From an uncultured Carboxylicivirga sp. (GTDB lineage Bacteria; Bacteroidota; Bacteroidia; Bacteroidales; Marinilabiliaceae): a DNA stretch of 64,000 nucleotides. Shown one piece after another: positions 17,189-26,533 of the stretch; positions within the stretch are counted from its first letter, which is position 1; every line of letters starts with the position of its first letter. Position numbers and translations under genes: made by a program. The notes under the pieces are model-generated. The model was not told the DNA's origin. It worked only from the letters and a program-made list of their open reading frames with translations, and did no database searches. The stretch covers positions 5,518,001-5,582,000 of the forward strand of contig NZ_OY771430.1 of assembly GCF_963674565.1 (NCBI RefSeq), read 5' to 3'.

Positions 17189-18034
17189 ATGAAGAAAATT
17201 TTATTAAGTGTGATAGCATTTGTTTGCGTCACATTGGTGGGTGCTCAGACTTATCCTGCTCAATTTGAAAATATTGAAGGTTTTACTTTGCAAGGAGAAA
17301 AGCAGTTTTTCGACCGTGATAATCTGTATAATTATATCAACGGAGCCTCTGATTTTTATCTGGGTTATGATTTCCAGGATTTATGGGTTGCGGATTATAC
17401 AAATGATCAGGAACAGTCGTTGACGCTGGAGCTCTACCGACATGGTGATAATATGTATGCCTTTGGTATTTACTCTGAAGAAAGACCACAAGCGGCAACC
17501 TTATTAGAGATTGGAGCCGAGGGTTTTTACGAAAGCGGGGCTGTTTTTTTTCTGGCGGGTAGTTATTATGTGAAGGTTTACAACGGGCATCCTGCATTGG
17601 ATGAGGATTCGTTAATTGACTTTGCCAAACAGGTGGCTGGTAAGATATGTGAAAAATGCCTGCTTCCCGAACAGTTAAGTTATTTGCCTGCTGAAAACAA
17701 AATACCTTCGAGCGAGCGATATATGGCCGAGAATTTTATGGGTGTAACCGGGTTTAATGGTGCCTTTACGGCTAAATACAAGGTAGGCGACGAAGAGTGC
17801 AGATTGTTTGTTTATAAGGGAGATGATGAGAAATGTCGTGAGATCATGAGTAAATATTTTACTCGTTTAAAGTTTAAAAAGAAGTTGAAAGAAATAACCT
17901 ATGTGTTTGATGATCCTTATCTGGATAAGGTTAAGCTCACCTATAAAAAAGGATTTATCTATGGAATGCTGGATTGCAAAGAACCAGAGAAAGGAAAGGA
18001 GTTATATGATGGTTTTGTAAGCCAAAATAAATAA
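17189..18034 (+). CDS. Exported DUF6599 family protein
   Basis: 281 residues with a signal peptide (MKKILLSVIAFVCVTLVGAQ). The motif NLYNYINGASDFYLGYDFQDLWVADY followed by LTLELYRHGDNMYAFGIYSEERP is the DUF6599 signature. Function unknown; the family is typically found beside Tat-exported iron-sulfur oxidoreductases, and here it directly follows one, so a shared electron-transfer or maturation role is a reasonable but unproven inference. Two Cys (ICEKC) occur mid-protein. Confidence 0.8.
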   Translation: MKKILLSVIAFVCVTLVGAQTYPAQFENIEGFTLQGEKQFFDRDNLYNYINGASDFYLGYDFQDLWVADYTNDQEQSLTLELYRHGDNMYAFGIYSEERPQAATLLEIGAEGFYESGAVFFLAGSYYVKVYNGHPALDEDSLIDFAKQVAGKICEKCLLPEQLSYLPAENKIPSSERYMAENFMGVTGFNGAFTAKYKVGDEECRLFVYKGDDEKCREIMSKYFTRLKFKKKLKEITYVFDDPYLDKVKLTYKKGFIYGMLDCKEPEKGKELYDGFVSQNK

Positions 18035-18085
18035 TGATAAGCTATAGTTTAGCAACAACAGAATACTTTAAAATTGAATAATCTA

Positions 18086-18116
18086 TAAAAAAAGAGGTAT
18101 CGTTAACGATGCCTCT
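18086..18116 (-). terminator. Terminator between DUF6599 and helicase genes
   Basis: 10-bp stem (18093-18102 with 18107-18116, loop TTAA, one G-T pair). On the minus strand it is followed by a T-run (18092-18086), so it serves the helicase gene; the rightward side is only T-rich. Confidence 0.75.
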
Positions 18117-18126
18117 TAATATGTTA

Positions 18127-19779
18127 TTATCTTCTTTTATTTCTTCTTTTTGATGATGGTTTTGGGGTTGCCACTTCAAGACTTACCTTTTTGCCTTTAA
18201 GTTTGGTTTTGCCCAGCTTTTCAATTACTTCCTGTTCAAAGGTCTTGTCAACCTCAATAAAAGAGAAGTTACGAAGTAATTCGATCTTACCAACTTTTAC
18301 AGTTGTTCCTTTAAATTTGCTGTTGATTAAGCCAATGATATCGCCAGAACTTACCTTATCAGTTTTACCCAGATTGATAAATAAACGGCTGAATGGAACA
18401 TCACCTCTTCTTCCGCCACCATCGTTACGTCCTCTTGAGCGATCTTCTTTATAGATATTCAAATCAGGAGCATCTTTATAATACTCCATAAAACGGTTGA
18501 ATTCTGCTGCTACAAACTGAGTAATCAACTGTTCACGTTCCATGGTAGCCAACTTCTCATATACGGCAGGCATCAAAGCTTTAACCGGTGAATCTTCTTC
18601 TAATACTGTGTTGTCAACACGGTCGAGGAAGTGGAATAATTGTTTTTCGCAAATCTCGTCTGCCTTTGGAACCCATTTGCGTTCGAAAGTTTTCTTGGCA
18701 ATTTTTTCTATAGCCTTGATACGATGAGCCTCGCGTGCATGGATGATGGACACAGATATACCTTTTTTACCTGCACGTCCGGTACGACCGCTTCGATGGA
18801 TATAAACTTCAATATCATCCGGCAAGTTATAGTTAATAACGTGTGTCAGGTCGTTAACGTCAATCCCTCGGGCAGCCACATCGGTAGCAACTAGGAGTTG
18901 AAGGTGATTTTTGCGGAAACGGTGCATTACCAAATCACGCTGTGCCTGCGAAAGATCACCATGAATAGCATCTGCATTGTATCCATCGGCCATTAAGCTG
19001 TCAGCAATGTCTTTGGTTTCCTGGCGGGTACGACAGAATACAATTCCGTAAACATCAGGTGTAACGTCAACAATACGCTTCAGTGCCTTGTAACGATCAC
19101 TTGCATGCACCATGTAATAATGGTGTTCTACATTAGATGAACCAGAGTTTTTAGTTCCAACACTGATCTCAACCGGATCTTGCATGTATTGTTTCGACAT
19201 ACGTGCAATGTCGGGCGGCATTGTAGCCGAGAAAAGAAGGGTTTGTCTCCACTCTGGAGTTTGTGCCATGATGCTTTCCAAATCATCTTTGAAGCCCATG
19301 TTTAACATCTCGTCTGCTTCATCAAGAATCAGCCAACGAACATCACCCAATTCAATTGCGTTACGATTAATAAGGTCGTTCATACGGCCTGGAGTACCCA
19401 CTACAATATGCGTTCCTCTTTTCAGTGCTCTGATCTGAGTTCTGATTTCAGTTCCTCCATACACAGGAGTGATGTACAAATCATTATAATATTTTGCATA
19501 GTTGTTCAGATCTTTCGTGATCTGAAGACATAATTCGCGTGTAGGGCATAAGATCAATGCCTGTACTTTTTTATCTTCGGTAACAATCTGTGGTATCACC
19601 GGTAATCCAAATGCTCCTGTTTTTCCGGTCCCGGTTTGTGCCAGAGCAATCAAGTCGTTACCGTAATTTAAAATTTCAGGAATGGTCTTCGTTTGAATAG
19701 GGGTTGGTGTTTCGTATCCAAGCTCACCAATAGCTTTCAGAACTTCTTCCGGAAGTCCGCTTTCTTTAAATGTTTGCAT
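18127..19779 (-). CDS. DEAD-box RNA helicase with DbpA-type RNA-binding domain
   Basis: 550 residues from ATG 19779 (GTG 19797 in frame is the alternative). Motifs in order: Q motif (GYETPTPIQTKTIP), AQTGTGKT, PTREL, TPGR, DEADEM, SAT, ARGIDV, HRSGRTGRAG. Residues about 460-535 are a DbpA/CsdA-type RNA-binding fold (FSRLFINLGKTDKVSSGDIIGLINSKFKGTTVKVGKIELLRNFSFIEVD), and the tail is basic (SSKRRNKRR). This matches the CsdA/DeaD-like helicases of Bacteroidota acting in ribosome assembly or cold-stress RNA unwinding. A TATCTTTG -7 box at 19890-19897 predicts a leader of about 105 nt that could carry cold-responsive structure. Confidence 0.93.
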   Translation of the reverse strand: MQTFKESGLPEEVLKAIGELGYETPTPIQTKTIPEILNYGNDLIALAQTGTGKTGAFGLPVIPQIVTEDKKVQALILCPTRELCLQITKDLNNYAKYYNDLYITPVYGGTEIRTQIRALKRGTHIVVGTPGRMNDLINRNAIELGDVRWLILDEADEMLNMGFKDDLESIMAQTPEWRQTLLFSATMPPDIARMSKQYMQDPVEISVGTKNSGSSNVEHHYYMVHASDRYKALKRIVDVTPDVYGIVFCRTRQETKDIADSLMADGYNADAIHGDLSQAQRDLVMHRFRKNHLQLLVATDVAARGIDVNDLTHVINYNLPDDIEVYIHRSGRTGRAGKKGISVSIIHAREAHRIKAIEKIAKKTFERKWVPKADEICEKQLFHFLDRVDNTVLEEDSPVKALMPAVYEKLATMEREQLITQFVAAEFNRFMEYYKDAPDLNIYKEDRSRGRNDGGGRRGDVPFSRLFINLGKTDKVSSGDIIGLINSKFKGTTVKVGKIELLRNFSFIEVDKTFEQEVIEKLGKTKLKGKKVSLEVATPKPSSKRRNKRR

Positions 19780-19970
19780 AAATAATTCTTTATCCACCCC
19801 TTCTCACGATCATGCAGCGATACCAAGAATTAATTATGCTACGACAGTGCTACTGATTGTGACCTGAGTGGTCCTCGTTAAATCGAGCGCAAAGATAGAC
19901 CTCTTTTTTTAATAATGCGGTATCGAAACGGAACTTATTGATTTTTTGGCATTAATTAACTTTTGGCTTG

Positions 19971-22379
19971 CTAAAGTGAAAGCATCAAAGAAAGAATAAT
20001 GTTACGTCCTGGGGCAGCAATGCCGGATGAATAGGTTTTGTAACGTTTATCGGTAATGTTTTCTATACCTGCAGTTACCAATAGGTTAGGAGTGATGTGG
20101 TATTGCGAAACCAGATTAATGGTTGTCCAGCCTGGAGCGTATGGATTGCCATTTGCGTCGAGGGCATACATGTATGCTTTGTCAATCTCGCTTTCGGGCA
20201 TATGGGTATATGATACCTCACCATTGTATTGAATATTGAAGTCAAGCTTTAGTTTTTCTGTTTCGTAACTCAGATGAGTAACTCCAAACCAAGGTGCAGC
20301 ATGACGTAAAGGAGACTTTGTTCCATCATCGAGTTCTTCTTGTCCTTTCTGGTAATTAAATCTGCTGGATGCACTAATGCCTGATCTCCATTTATATTCC
20401 ATGCCAGCCTGAATACCATAAACCTTTGCATGAGCAGCATTTTGTATTGCCTGCACCTGGCTTAATTCACCATCGTACAAAATACTGTCCTGACCGTTCA
20501 GTTGATAATCTCTGCGAACCATGGCATTGGTTAGCCAGGTGTAATAAGCTGCCATGTCAATTTTTAGTTTTTCAATAATGACTATGGCCGCACCAACTTC
20601 TCCATTGATGGCATATTCAGGTTTTAAAACAGGATTAGGAACTGCGACTGATCCGGGTTCTGAATCAAAAACTTTACCTATATCATCGATATTGGGAGCA
20701 CGAAATCCCGTTGACAAAGAAGAGCTTAGCTGAATATTTTCATTTGGGTTGTGAATAATACCAAGGCTCCCGGTTAATGCTCCAGTGTTAAGAGTTGTAT
20801 TGTCAAAGCGGAAATCGAAAAACTCATCACTGAATTCGGCATTTAAGTGAATGTAGTTGTAACGAACACCTCCTTGCAGACTTGTTTTCTTAGTTACTTT
20901 ATGTAAGTAGTTTCCATAAACAGCCATTGATAGCCAAACAGAGCCATCTGGATAACGCGATGAAGCTGGTTCTGTTAAATTACTAAAGATATCTTCTTTC
21001 ACCCCTTTTGAGTCGATAGAATTACCTATTGCTTCAAATCCGTAAAACAAACGATTTCCATTTTGATTGTTTTTTTCAAAGTCAACATTCAGATTGATAG
21101 CATCAACCTTTTCGGTTCTGTGAGTGATGGTTGAACTATTTAAAGTTCGGTTGTGTCTGCTTTCTTTAAAATGTTGGTGAGATACAATGATGTGCATGTG
21201 GTCGTAGATCTTTGTTGAAGCTGAATGCTGGATGTTAAGGTTGTTCATCATCCAAACCTGTGGACCATAATACCATTTGGCATAGCGTAATGAATTATTC
21301 TTGTATTGTATAAGTCGATCGTAGCGATCAACATTGGAAGATTCAGAGTAATTAAAGCTGTAATTCAGTTGCCAGTTATTATTAGGTGTAAATTTAAACT
21401 TCTGCATCAGGTTAACCTGGTTATATGCTGTCGGAGTTTGTAATTCAGAGTTTGTGTTTTTAGCAATCTTGTCTAAACCATTTTCTGTAATCACATATTC
21501 GGGTCTGACATATTCTTCGGGTCCGTTTGACCCCATCTTTAAATCGCTAAAATCAGAATAGGTGAAACTTGTAAATGAAGCCCATTTGTCAAATCCCAGG
21601 TTAAAATCAAAATGCCCTGTAGCTTCGTTATTGGCTGATGAGTAGCGAGTGTTGGCTCTTAATTTAATAAGTGTATTATCGCCATGTCCAAGTATTGGAT
21701 CGAAGGTTAAGAATCCCATCACTCCGCCAATGGCATCACTTCCATATATTACTGAACCTGGACCGAAAATTACTTCGGCGCGGTTTGTGGCAAACGGATC
21801 GAGCGAAATGATGTTTTGCAGATTACCACTTCTGAAGATGGCATTATTCATTCTTACTCCATCAACAGTAATTAATACACGGTTTGTTGCAAAACCTCTT
21901 ATCATAGGGCTGCCTCCACCGAGTTGACTTTTCTGAATATATACATCTCCGGTATTGGCTATTAAATCAGCAGCTGTTTGCGGGTTTAAAAAAGTAATGT
22001 CTTTGGGTTTCAGGATGGTTACTTTAGAGGGTGTTTCTCTTCGTCCCTGTTTCCACTTTGTGGCAGAAACGATGATTTCGTCCAAAGACAGTTCGCTTGG
22101 TTTCAGTAATAATACCCAGTTTGATTTTTTTAATTGTTGGTAACTAATAACTTTTGTTTCGTAACCAATTAATCTGAAGAAAATACTGTCTAACCCACTA
22201 AATTCATCCATGGATGCTTTCCCGTTTGTATTAGTTACGGTACTAATGTTTGGAGTTGAAGTAAAAATAGTTACCAGTTCAAGAGGTTGCAGATTCTGAG
22301 CATCGCGCACAGAGATAGTCTGAGCCTTACTTATAAATATGGTGCAAACAAGTGCAATTAATACAGATATTCGGATCAT
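19971..22379 (-). CDS. TonB-dependent receptor, haem/haemoglobin-type plug
   Basis: 802 residues. A signal peptide (to about residue 19) precedes a short CarboxypepD-like domain (ISVRDAQNLQPLELVTIF...) and a plug with GGGSPMIRGFATNRVLITVDGVRMNNAIFRSGNLQNIISLDPFATNRAEVIFGPGSVIYGSDAIGG. This plug text resembles the TonB haemoglobin/transferrin/lactoferrin receptor group. The barrel ends in RNIILSLMLSL. The likely ligand is haem or another iron source, but no haem-handling genes flank it, so ligand identity is inferred. A palindrome overlapping its -7 box (22410-22434) may be an operator. Confidence 0.85.
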   Translation of the reverse strand: MIRISVLIALVCTIFISKAQTISVRDAQNLQPLELVTIFTSTPNISTVTNTNGKASMDEFSGLDSIFFRLIGYETKVISYQQLKKSNWVLLLKPSELSLDEIIVSATKWKQGRRETPSKVTILKPKDITFLNPQTAADLIANTGDVYIQKSQLGGGSPMIRGFATNRVLITVDGVRMNNAIFRSGNLQNIISLDPFATNRAEVIFGPGSVIYGSDAIGGVMGFLTFDPILGHGDNTLIKLRANTRYSSANNEATGHFDFNLGFDKWASFTSFTYSDFSDLKMGSNGPEEYVRPEYVITENGLDKIAKNTNSELQTPTAYNQVNLMQKFKFTPNNNWQLNYSFNYSESSNVDRYDRLIQYKNNSLRYAKWYYGPQVWMMNNLNIQHSASTKIYDHMHIIVSHQHFKESRHNRTLNSSTITHRTEKVDAINLNVDFEKNNQNGNRLFYGFEAIGNSIDSKGVKEDIFSNLTEPASSRYPDGSVWLSMAVYGNYLHKVTKKTSLQGGVRYNYIHLNAEFSDEFFDFRFDNTTLNTGALTGSLGIIHNPNENIQLSSSLSTGFRAPNIDDIGKVFDSEPGSVAVPNPVLKPEYAINGEVGAAIVIIEKLKIDMAAYYTWLTNAMVRRDYQLNGQDSILYDGELSQVQAIQNAAHAKVYGIQAGMEYKWRSGISASSRFNYQKGQEELDDGTKSPLRHAAPWFGVTHLSYETEKLKLDFNIQYNGEVSYTHMPESEIDKAYMYALDANGNPYAPGWTTINLVSQYHITPNLLVTAGIENITDKRYKTYSSGIAAPGRNIILSLMLSL

Positions 22380-22409
22380 AAGATTGAGCCGGGTTGAATA
22401 TTAGGTTAC

Positions 22410-22434
22410 ATCTTTGATATATGAATCAAAGATA
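22410..22434 (-). promoter_or_regulatory. 9-bp palindrome overlapping the -7 box of the haem-type receptor gene
   Basis: ATCTTTGAT (22410-22418), six nt, ATCAAAGAT (22425-22433): a perfect inverted repeat. On the minus strand its upstream arm forms part of TATCTTTG (22434-22427), a match to the TAnnTTTG promoter box. A dimeric repressor bound here would block the promoter. The gene start is 48 nt away. Alternatively it is a weak stem-loop behind the metallophosphoesterase gene, but no T-run follows. Confidence 0.5.
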
Positions 22435-22438
22435 GAGT

Positions 22439-23608
22439 TTATTCATTAACTTCACCGACAAAGTTAAGTGTGATTTCTAATATCTCTGGTCTGTTTCCTG
22501 TTCTGATTGGAGGTCCCCAGGTACCAAAGCCTGTGCTGACAATAAAATGAGAATTGCCTTTCTGCTTATAGCCCCTGCTTACTTCAAATATCTTTTCGGT
22601 AATGTATCCAAAAGGCCAAAGCTGACCATGATGAGTGTGCCCAGATATTTGCAAATCAACACCAGCATTTGTTGCGTCATTCAAATTATAAGGTTGATGA
22701 TCGAGTAAAATGATAGGCTTTGAATGGTCAAGATTTCCAATTAACTCCTCGAGGTTTTTACGCTGGTTATTGGTTCTGTTTTTGTCTCTGTCTTCTCTGG
22801 CGGCAATAATAAACGAATCATTTATTGTGATGCTGGAGTCACGTAAAACAGTAATGCCATGATCGATCAAATATTCTACAGCTCTTTCAACACCACCAAT
22901 ATACTCGTGATTACCTGTTGATGCATAAACTCCCATAGGAGCTTTTAATTCCAAAAGGTTTTTGCCTAAGTTTTGTTTGATAACGGGTTGTACATCTTCA
23001 TCTACCACGTCTCCTGCCAGAAGTATAATATCTGGATGAAGACTATTGATGGTTTCAACCAGTTTGCTTGTTTTTCTTGGGCCAATAATGGTTCCGAGAT
23101 GTATGTCTGAGGCTGCAACAATTTTTAGAGATTGCATTGATCCTGCATTCTTATGAATATTAATTGTTTGTTGGTTGATTTTTGGATGCCATGCATTTAA
23201 AAAGCCAATAAGTACGGTTAAAAGAACACCAGTAAAAATAATGATACCGGTTATATTCTTAAGCTGAGTATAAGCTGCACTTTCTTTGGGAGGTAGGAAA
23301 TGAAAAATCCAGTTCAATAATCTGATCAGATCAACAGTTATGAGGCTAAGAGTAAAATAGAGCATGCCAGCAAACCAGAAGGCGCCAATCCAATGAAGGG
23401 TGGTTGATGGGGGAGCATACCATATTTTTTCAAGAAACCGTCCTGCTGGATAAGCTAAAAAAAGTACAATCATTAAAATTCTGAATGCAAATTTTAAGGT
23501 TGTAGTATTCTCCAACCATTGCATTCCTCTTTGGTAAATGTAAAAGTTGACAAAAAAGTGAATGCTTAAAACAATACTTAAGAAAATGATTATACTTGCT
23601 GTTTTCAT
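22439..23608 (-). CDS. Membrane-anchored calcineurin-like metallophosphoesterase
   Basis: 389 residues from ATG 23608 (frame open to 23656, which would overlap the divergent gene's promoter region). Four or five membrane segments fill residues 1-155. The catalytic domain has the metal-ligand motifs ASDIHLG, LLAGDVVDED, GNHEYIGG and ISGHTHHGQLWPFG in the correct order. This architecture matches YkoQ/YaeI-like phosphoesterases, some of which act on UDP-diacylglucosamine or phospholipid headgroups; the substrate here is not known. It is divergent from the gene at 23677. Confidence 0.88.
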   Translation of the reverse strand: MKTASIIIFLSIVLSIHFFVNFYIYQRGMQWLENTTTLKFAFRILMIVLFLAYPAGRFLEKIWYAPPSTTLHWIGAFWFAGMLYFTLSLITVDLIRLLNWIFHFLPPKESAAYTQLKNITGIIIFTGVLLTVLIGFLNAWHPKINQQTINIHKNAGSMQSLKIVAASDIHLGTIIGPRKTSKLVETINSLHPDIILLAGDVVDEDVQPVIKQNLGKNLLELKAPMGVYASTGNHEYIGGVERAVEYLIDHGITVLRDSSITINDSFIIAAREDRDKNRTNNQRKNLEELIGNLDHSKPIILLDHQPYNLNDATNAGVDLQISGHTHHGQLWPFGYITEKIFEVSRGYKQKGNSHFIVSTGFGTWGPPIRTGNRPEILEITLNFVGEVNE

Positions 23609-23676
23609 AAATTGGGTCTTTAATGGCTGTAAAGATAATAAAGCTATTAAATACAAATGTCTTTGGTTATAACCTT

Positions 23677-24051
23677 ATGGGTGATAAAATGTTTATGGCT
23701 AAAATGATAAATAAACCATCGAAATGGCTACTTATTCTAGGTGGAATTTTTATTCTTCTTGGTATTCTTCTTAGGATGCAGTCGGAATTGTTAGATTGGT
23801 CAATTGTTTTTTTTACTGTAGGAGGTAGTTTGAAGGTTATCTACCTGGTGGTAGGTGTCAGCAGAAAAGTATTAAAAATAGGTTGGGAAATACTATTGCT
23901 ATTAATTGGAGTATCATTGGTAATGATGGGTGTATTTTTTAAAAACTATTCTGCATTTTATCATTTGTATCGTTGGTTTATTTTGTTTGGAGTCATTTGT
24001 AAAGTCTCATTTTTAGTCATTTTCGTTAGGCGACAAAAATTGCGTAAATGA
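23677..24051 (+). CDS. Small hydrophobic membrane protein, unknown
   Basis: 124 residues from ATG 23677, with four predicted membrane helices arranged as two hairpins: LLILGGIFILLGILL, WSIVFFTVGGSLKVIYLVVGV, ILLLLIGVSLVMMGVFF and FILFGVICKVSFLVIFV, and a basic tail RRQKLRK. I do not recognise the family. The two halves look similar (G.SLKVIYLV / GVICKVSFLV), which suggests an internal duplication. A TGTCTTTG sequence (23658-23665) is a plausible promoter box just before this start and argues against the longer frame from 23623. Confidence 0.6.
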   Translation: MGDKMFMAKMINKPSKWLLILGGIFILLGILLRMQSELLDWSIVFFTVGGSLKVIYLVVGVSRKVLKIGWEILLLLIGVSLVMMGVFFKNYSAFYHLYRWFILFGVICKVSFLVIFVRRQKLRK

Positions 24052-24216
24052 ATATCCTAAGTTAGTAGTTGTGGGTTATGTCAATATACTATATGAATAA
24101 AACATATTAAAAAAAAAGGAAATATAATATATTGATATACAATTATTAAAATGTATTTATATTAAATTAATAGGAATAAATATATTAAAAAAGTAGGCTG
24201 TTTATTTTGTATATCA

Positions 24217-24224
24217 TACTTTTG
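24217..24224 (+). promoter_or_regulatory. -7 box of the DUF4395 gene
   Basis: TACTTTTG, a perfect TAnnTTTG match, 41 nt before the ATG at 24266. The region upstream (24052-24216) is very A/T-rich with no gene. Confidence 0.5.
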
Positions 24225-24265
24225 TTCTGTTAATAAATGAATTGATCATTAAATAAGAACAAAAG

Positions 24266-24709
24266 ATGAAGAATTTAGTGTGTCCGGTATCCCCTGATCG
24301 AGTATTAGAAGCTCAACCACGAATTTCTGCCTTGTTAGTGGTGGCATTGTTGGGATTGTATTTGTTTACGCAATTATGGTTGATTCCTGTTTTTTTGTTA
24401 GTCGATTTTCTTTTAAGGGGGTATATGAATGGAAAATTCAGTGTTGTTGCCTATGTTTCAATGAAATTGGCAATAAGATATTATGCAGATGGATTAAAAA
24501 TAGATAAGGCTCCGAAAATGTTTGCCGCTCGCTTAGGTATGGTTTTTAGTGCTCTTATAATTGTTTTGAGCGTATTTAATTTGACGAGCTGGGCTTTGGG
24601 TCTTGCCTTTGCATTAATGATATTTGCTTCAGTTGAATGTTTTTTAAATTTTTGTGTGGGTTGTTATGTATATACATTATTTATAATACCCATGTTAAAA
24701 AGTTATTGA
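24266..24709 (+). CDS. DUF4395 membrane protein
   Basis: 147 residues with the DUF4395 features: N-terminal CPVSPDRVLEAQPRISA, a helix pair ending in FLLVDFLLRGY, the loop KIDKAPKMFAARLGMVFSALI and the final FASVECFLNFCVGCYVYTLFI with the conserved CVGC pair. Four membrane helices. Family function unknown; the N-terminal Cys and the CVGC pair suggest thiol chemistry, and homologues occur near thioredoxin or rhodanese genes in some genomes. No such neighbour exists here. Confidence 0.85.
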   Translation: MKNLVCPVSPDRVLEAQPRISALLVVALLGLYLFTQLWLIPVFLLVDFLLRGYMNGKFSVVAYVSMKLAIRYYADGLKIDKAPKMFAARLGMVFSALIIVLSVFNLTSWALGLAFALMIFASVECFLNFCVGCYVYTLFIIPMLKSY

Positions 24710-24875
24710 TGGTATATGTTTGGTTGTAAATTTGGCACGACTTTTAGTTGTTGTAAATCTGCATTTTAGCATTGTATGGAATTGTATTTATCGCTTATTT
24801 TTTCAATTTAGTCTATAATATTTAATCATTCGTCAAAAGAATACTCACTTTCAGATGTTTAACCGTAATTATTAA

Positions 24876-24890
24876 CACTTTTAAAAAGTG
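24876..24890. repeat. Short palindrome before the gene at 24910
   Basis: CACTTTT, one A, AAAAGTG: a perfect 7-bp inverted repeat ending 19 nt before the start codon, in the position of an operator or a 5'-leader hairpin. Nothing else supports a role. Confidence 0.35.
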
Positions 24891-24909
24891 ATAATTAAAA
24901 TTGTGTGTT

Positions 24910-25404
24910 ATGAAATATCTGATTACAACTGTGTTTGCCTTATTGATGGCTTCATTAATGTATTCGCAGGATTTTTCTTATGTGAAAGAAATTGAACTTA
25001 ATGATAGCAATCAGCTTAAATCAGCTGAAGAGGATGTATTGGAGTGTTGTTATTATCTGGTAGCTGCCCGTTATAATAAAAACGACGAACAGCGCATTGT
25101 TGCTACTGACTTTGTAACGAAATGGGTAGATGCTAAATTTGACAAGAAAGTGCTGTTGAGTGAAAAGATTGCTGCAATAACAGAGGAACGTCAGGAGCTT
25201 AATGAGATGTTTCTGGTATATTATGCCTTGCGATATATCGAAAATGAAGGTGGTATAGAGAAAGATGAATTGGTTAAGAAGGCATTGACAGGAGTTATTG
25301 ATTTTTGCGAGAACCCTGTTAATAAAATAAAGATCACTAAGGAGATGAAGAATCTTAAAGAGGTGATTGAGGCAGGAACTTTATCTGCTTATTTACAGAA
25401 ATAA
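24910..25404 (+). CDS. Exported hypothetical protein
   Basis: 164 residues from ATG 24910 (a start three codons upstream at 24901 is also possible). A clear signal peptide (MKYLITTVFALLMASLMYSQ) is followed by a helical, charged protein. Residues 40-60 contain VLECCYYLVAARYN, and the rest (FVTKWVDAKFDKKVLLSEKIAAI...EMFLVYYALRYIEN) looks all-alpha. I do not recognise the family. It is probably periplasmic and monocistronic; the strong terminator at 25418-25454 follows. Confidence 0.75.
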   Translation: MKYLITTVFALLMASLMYSQDFSYVKEIELNDSNQLKSAEEDVLECCYYLVAARYNKNDEQRIVATDFVTKWVDAKFDKKVLLSEKIAAITEERQELNEMFLVYYALRYIENEGGIEKDELVKKALTGVIDFCENPVNKIKITKEMKNLKEVIEAGTLSAYLQK

Positions 25405-25417
25405 GGACAATTGAAAT

Positions 25418-25454
25418 AAAAAAACGGGTATTCAGTTTTGAGTACCCGTTTTTT
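25418..25454. terminator. Bidirectional terminator between the 24910 gene and recA
   Basis: Stem ACGGGTA (25424-25430) / TACCCGT (25443-25449), flanked by an A-run on the left and a T-run on the right, so it works in both directions for the convergent genes. Confidence 0.85.
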
Positions 25455-25467
25455 GTATCTGTTGGAA

Positions 25468-26487
25468 TTACTTTGCCTTAATGGCTTCCATAATCTTTTG
25501 TTCCAGTTCTTCTGCTAATTCAGGATTGTCTTTAATTACTTCCTTAACAGCTTCTCTACCCTGACCGAGTTTTGTTTCGCCATAACTGAACCATGAACCG
25601 CTTTTCTTTACGATTTCAAGTTCAACGCCCAAATCTAGGATCTCACCAATTCTGGAGATTCCCTCGCCATAACGAATTTCAAATTCGGCTTTTTTGAACG
25701 GAGGAGCTACTTTGTTTTTAACAACTTTAACGCGAGTTAAACTACCAACTACGTTTTCGCCGTCTTTAATTTGCGTAACACGACGAATGTCTAAACGAAC
25801 AGAAGCATAGAATTTTAATGCGTTACCACCTGTTGTTGTTTCGGGGTTTCCAAACATTACTCCAATTTTTTCACGCAACTGGTTGATGAAAATACAGGTT
25901 GTGTTGGTTTTATTGATGGTTGAAGTTAATTTACGAAGTGCCTGAGACATTAAACGGGCTTGTAATCCCATTTTTGAATCTCCCATCTCGCCTTCAATTT
26001 CAGCTTTAGGGGTAAGAGCAGCCACAGAGTCAATAACAATGATGTCAATTGCTGACGATCGGATAAGCTGATCAGCAATTTCTAATGCTTGCTCACCATT
26101 ATCAGGCTGGGAAATTAAAAGGTTTTCCAGATCAACTCCTAATTTTTCGGCATAAAAACGATCGAAGGCGTGTTCTGCATCAATAAACGCGGCAATACCC
26201 CCTTGTTTCTGAGCTTCTGCAATGGCATGAATGGCAAGAGTGGTTTTACCCGAAGATTCAGGACCATAGATTTCAATGATTCTTCCACGAGGTAATCCGC
26301 CAACGCCTAAAGCAAGGTTTAGTGCAATTGAGCCAGATGGAATTACCGGAACATCTTCAATGGACGCATCATCCATCTTCATAATGGTTCCTTTACCATA
26401 GGTTTTGTCAATTTTATCCATGGTAAGCTGAAGTGCTTTCAGTTTTTCCTGGTTAACTTTATTTTCTTTTTTCTCTTTTTCTGCCAT
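25468..26487 (-). CDS. recA: Recombinase RecA
   Basis: 339 residues with the RecA core: Walker A GPESSGKTT, IDAEHAFD, Walker B IIVIDSVAALTPKAEIEGEMGDSKMGLQARLMSQALRKLT, and the L2 loop NQLREKIGVMFGNPETTTGGNALKFYASVRLDIRR. It forms filaments on single-stranded DNA for strand exchange and SOS co-protease activity. The C-terminus is acidic (NPELAEELEQKIMEAIKAK). It lies 46 nt downstream of bcp in the same direction and is probably cotranscribed. No SOS box is visible. Confidence 0.99.
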   Translation of the reverse strand: MAEKEKKENKVNQEKLKALQLTMDKIDKTYGKGTIMKMDDASIEDVPVIPSGSIALNLALGVGGLPRGRIIEIYGPESSGKTTLAIHAIAEAQKQGGIAAFIDAEHAFDRFYAEKLGVDLENLLISQPDNGEQALEIADQLIRSSAIDIIVIDSVAALTPKAEIEGEMGDSKMGLQARLMSQALRKLTSTINKTNTTCIFINQLREKIGVMFGNPETTTGGNALKFYASVRLDIRRVTQIKDGENVVGSLTRVKVVKNKVAPPFKKAEFEIRYGEGISRIGEILDLGVELEIVKKSGSWFSYGETKLGQGREAVKEVIKDNPELAEELEQKIMEAIKAK

Positions 26488-26533
26488 TTTATTGTGTTTT
26501 ATGCTGTTTCTTCAATTTGTCAGGGTAATGGAG

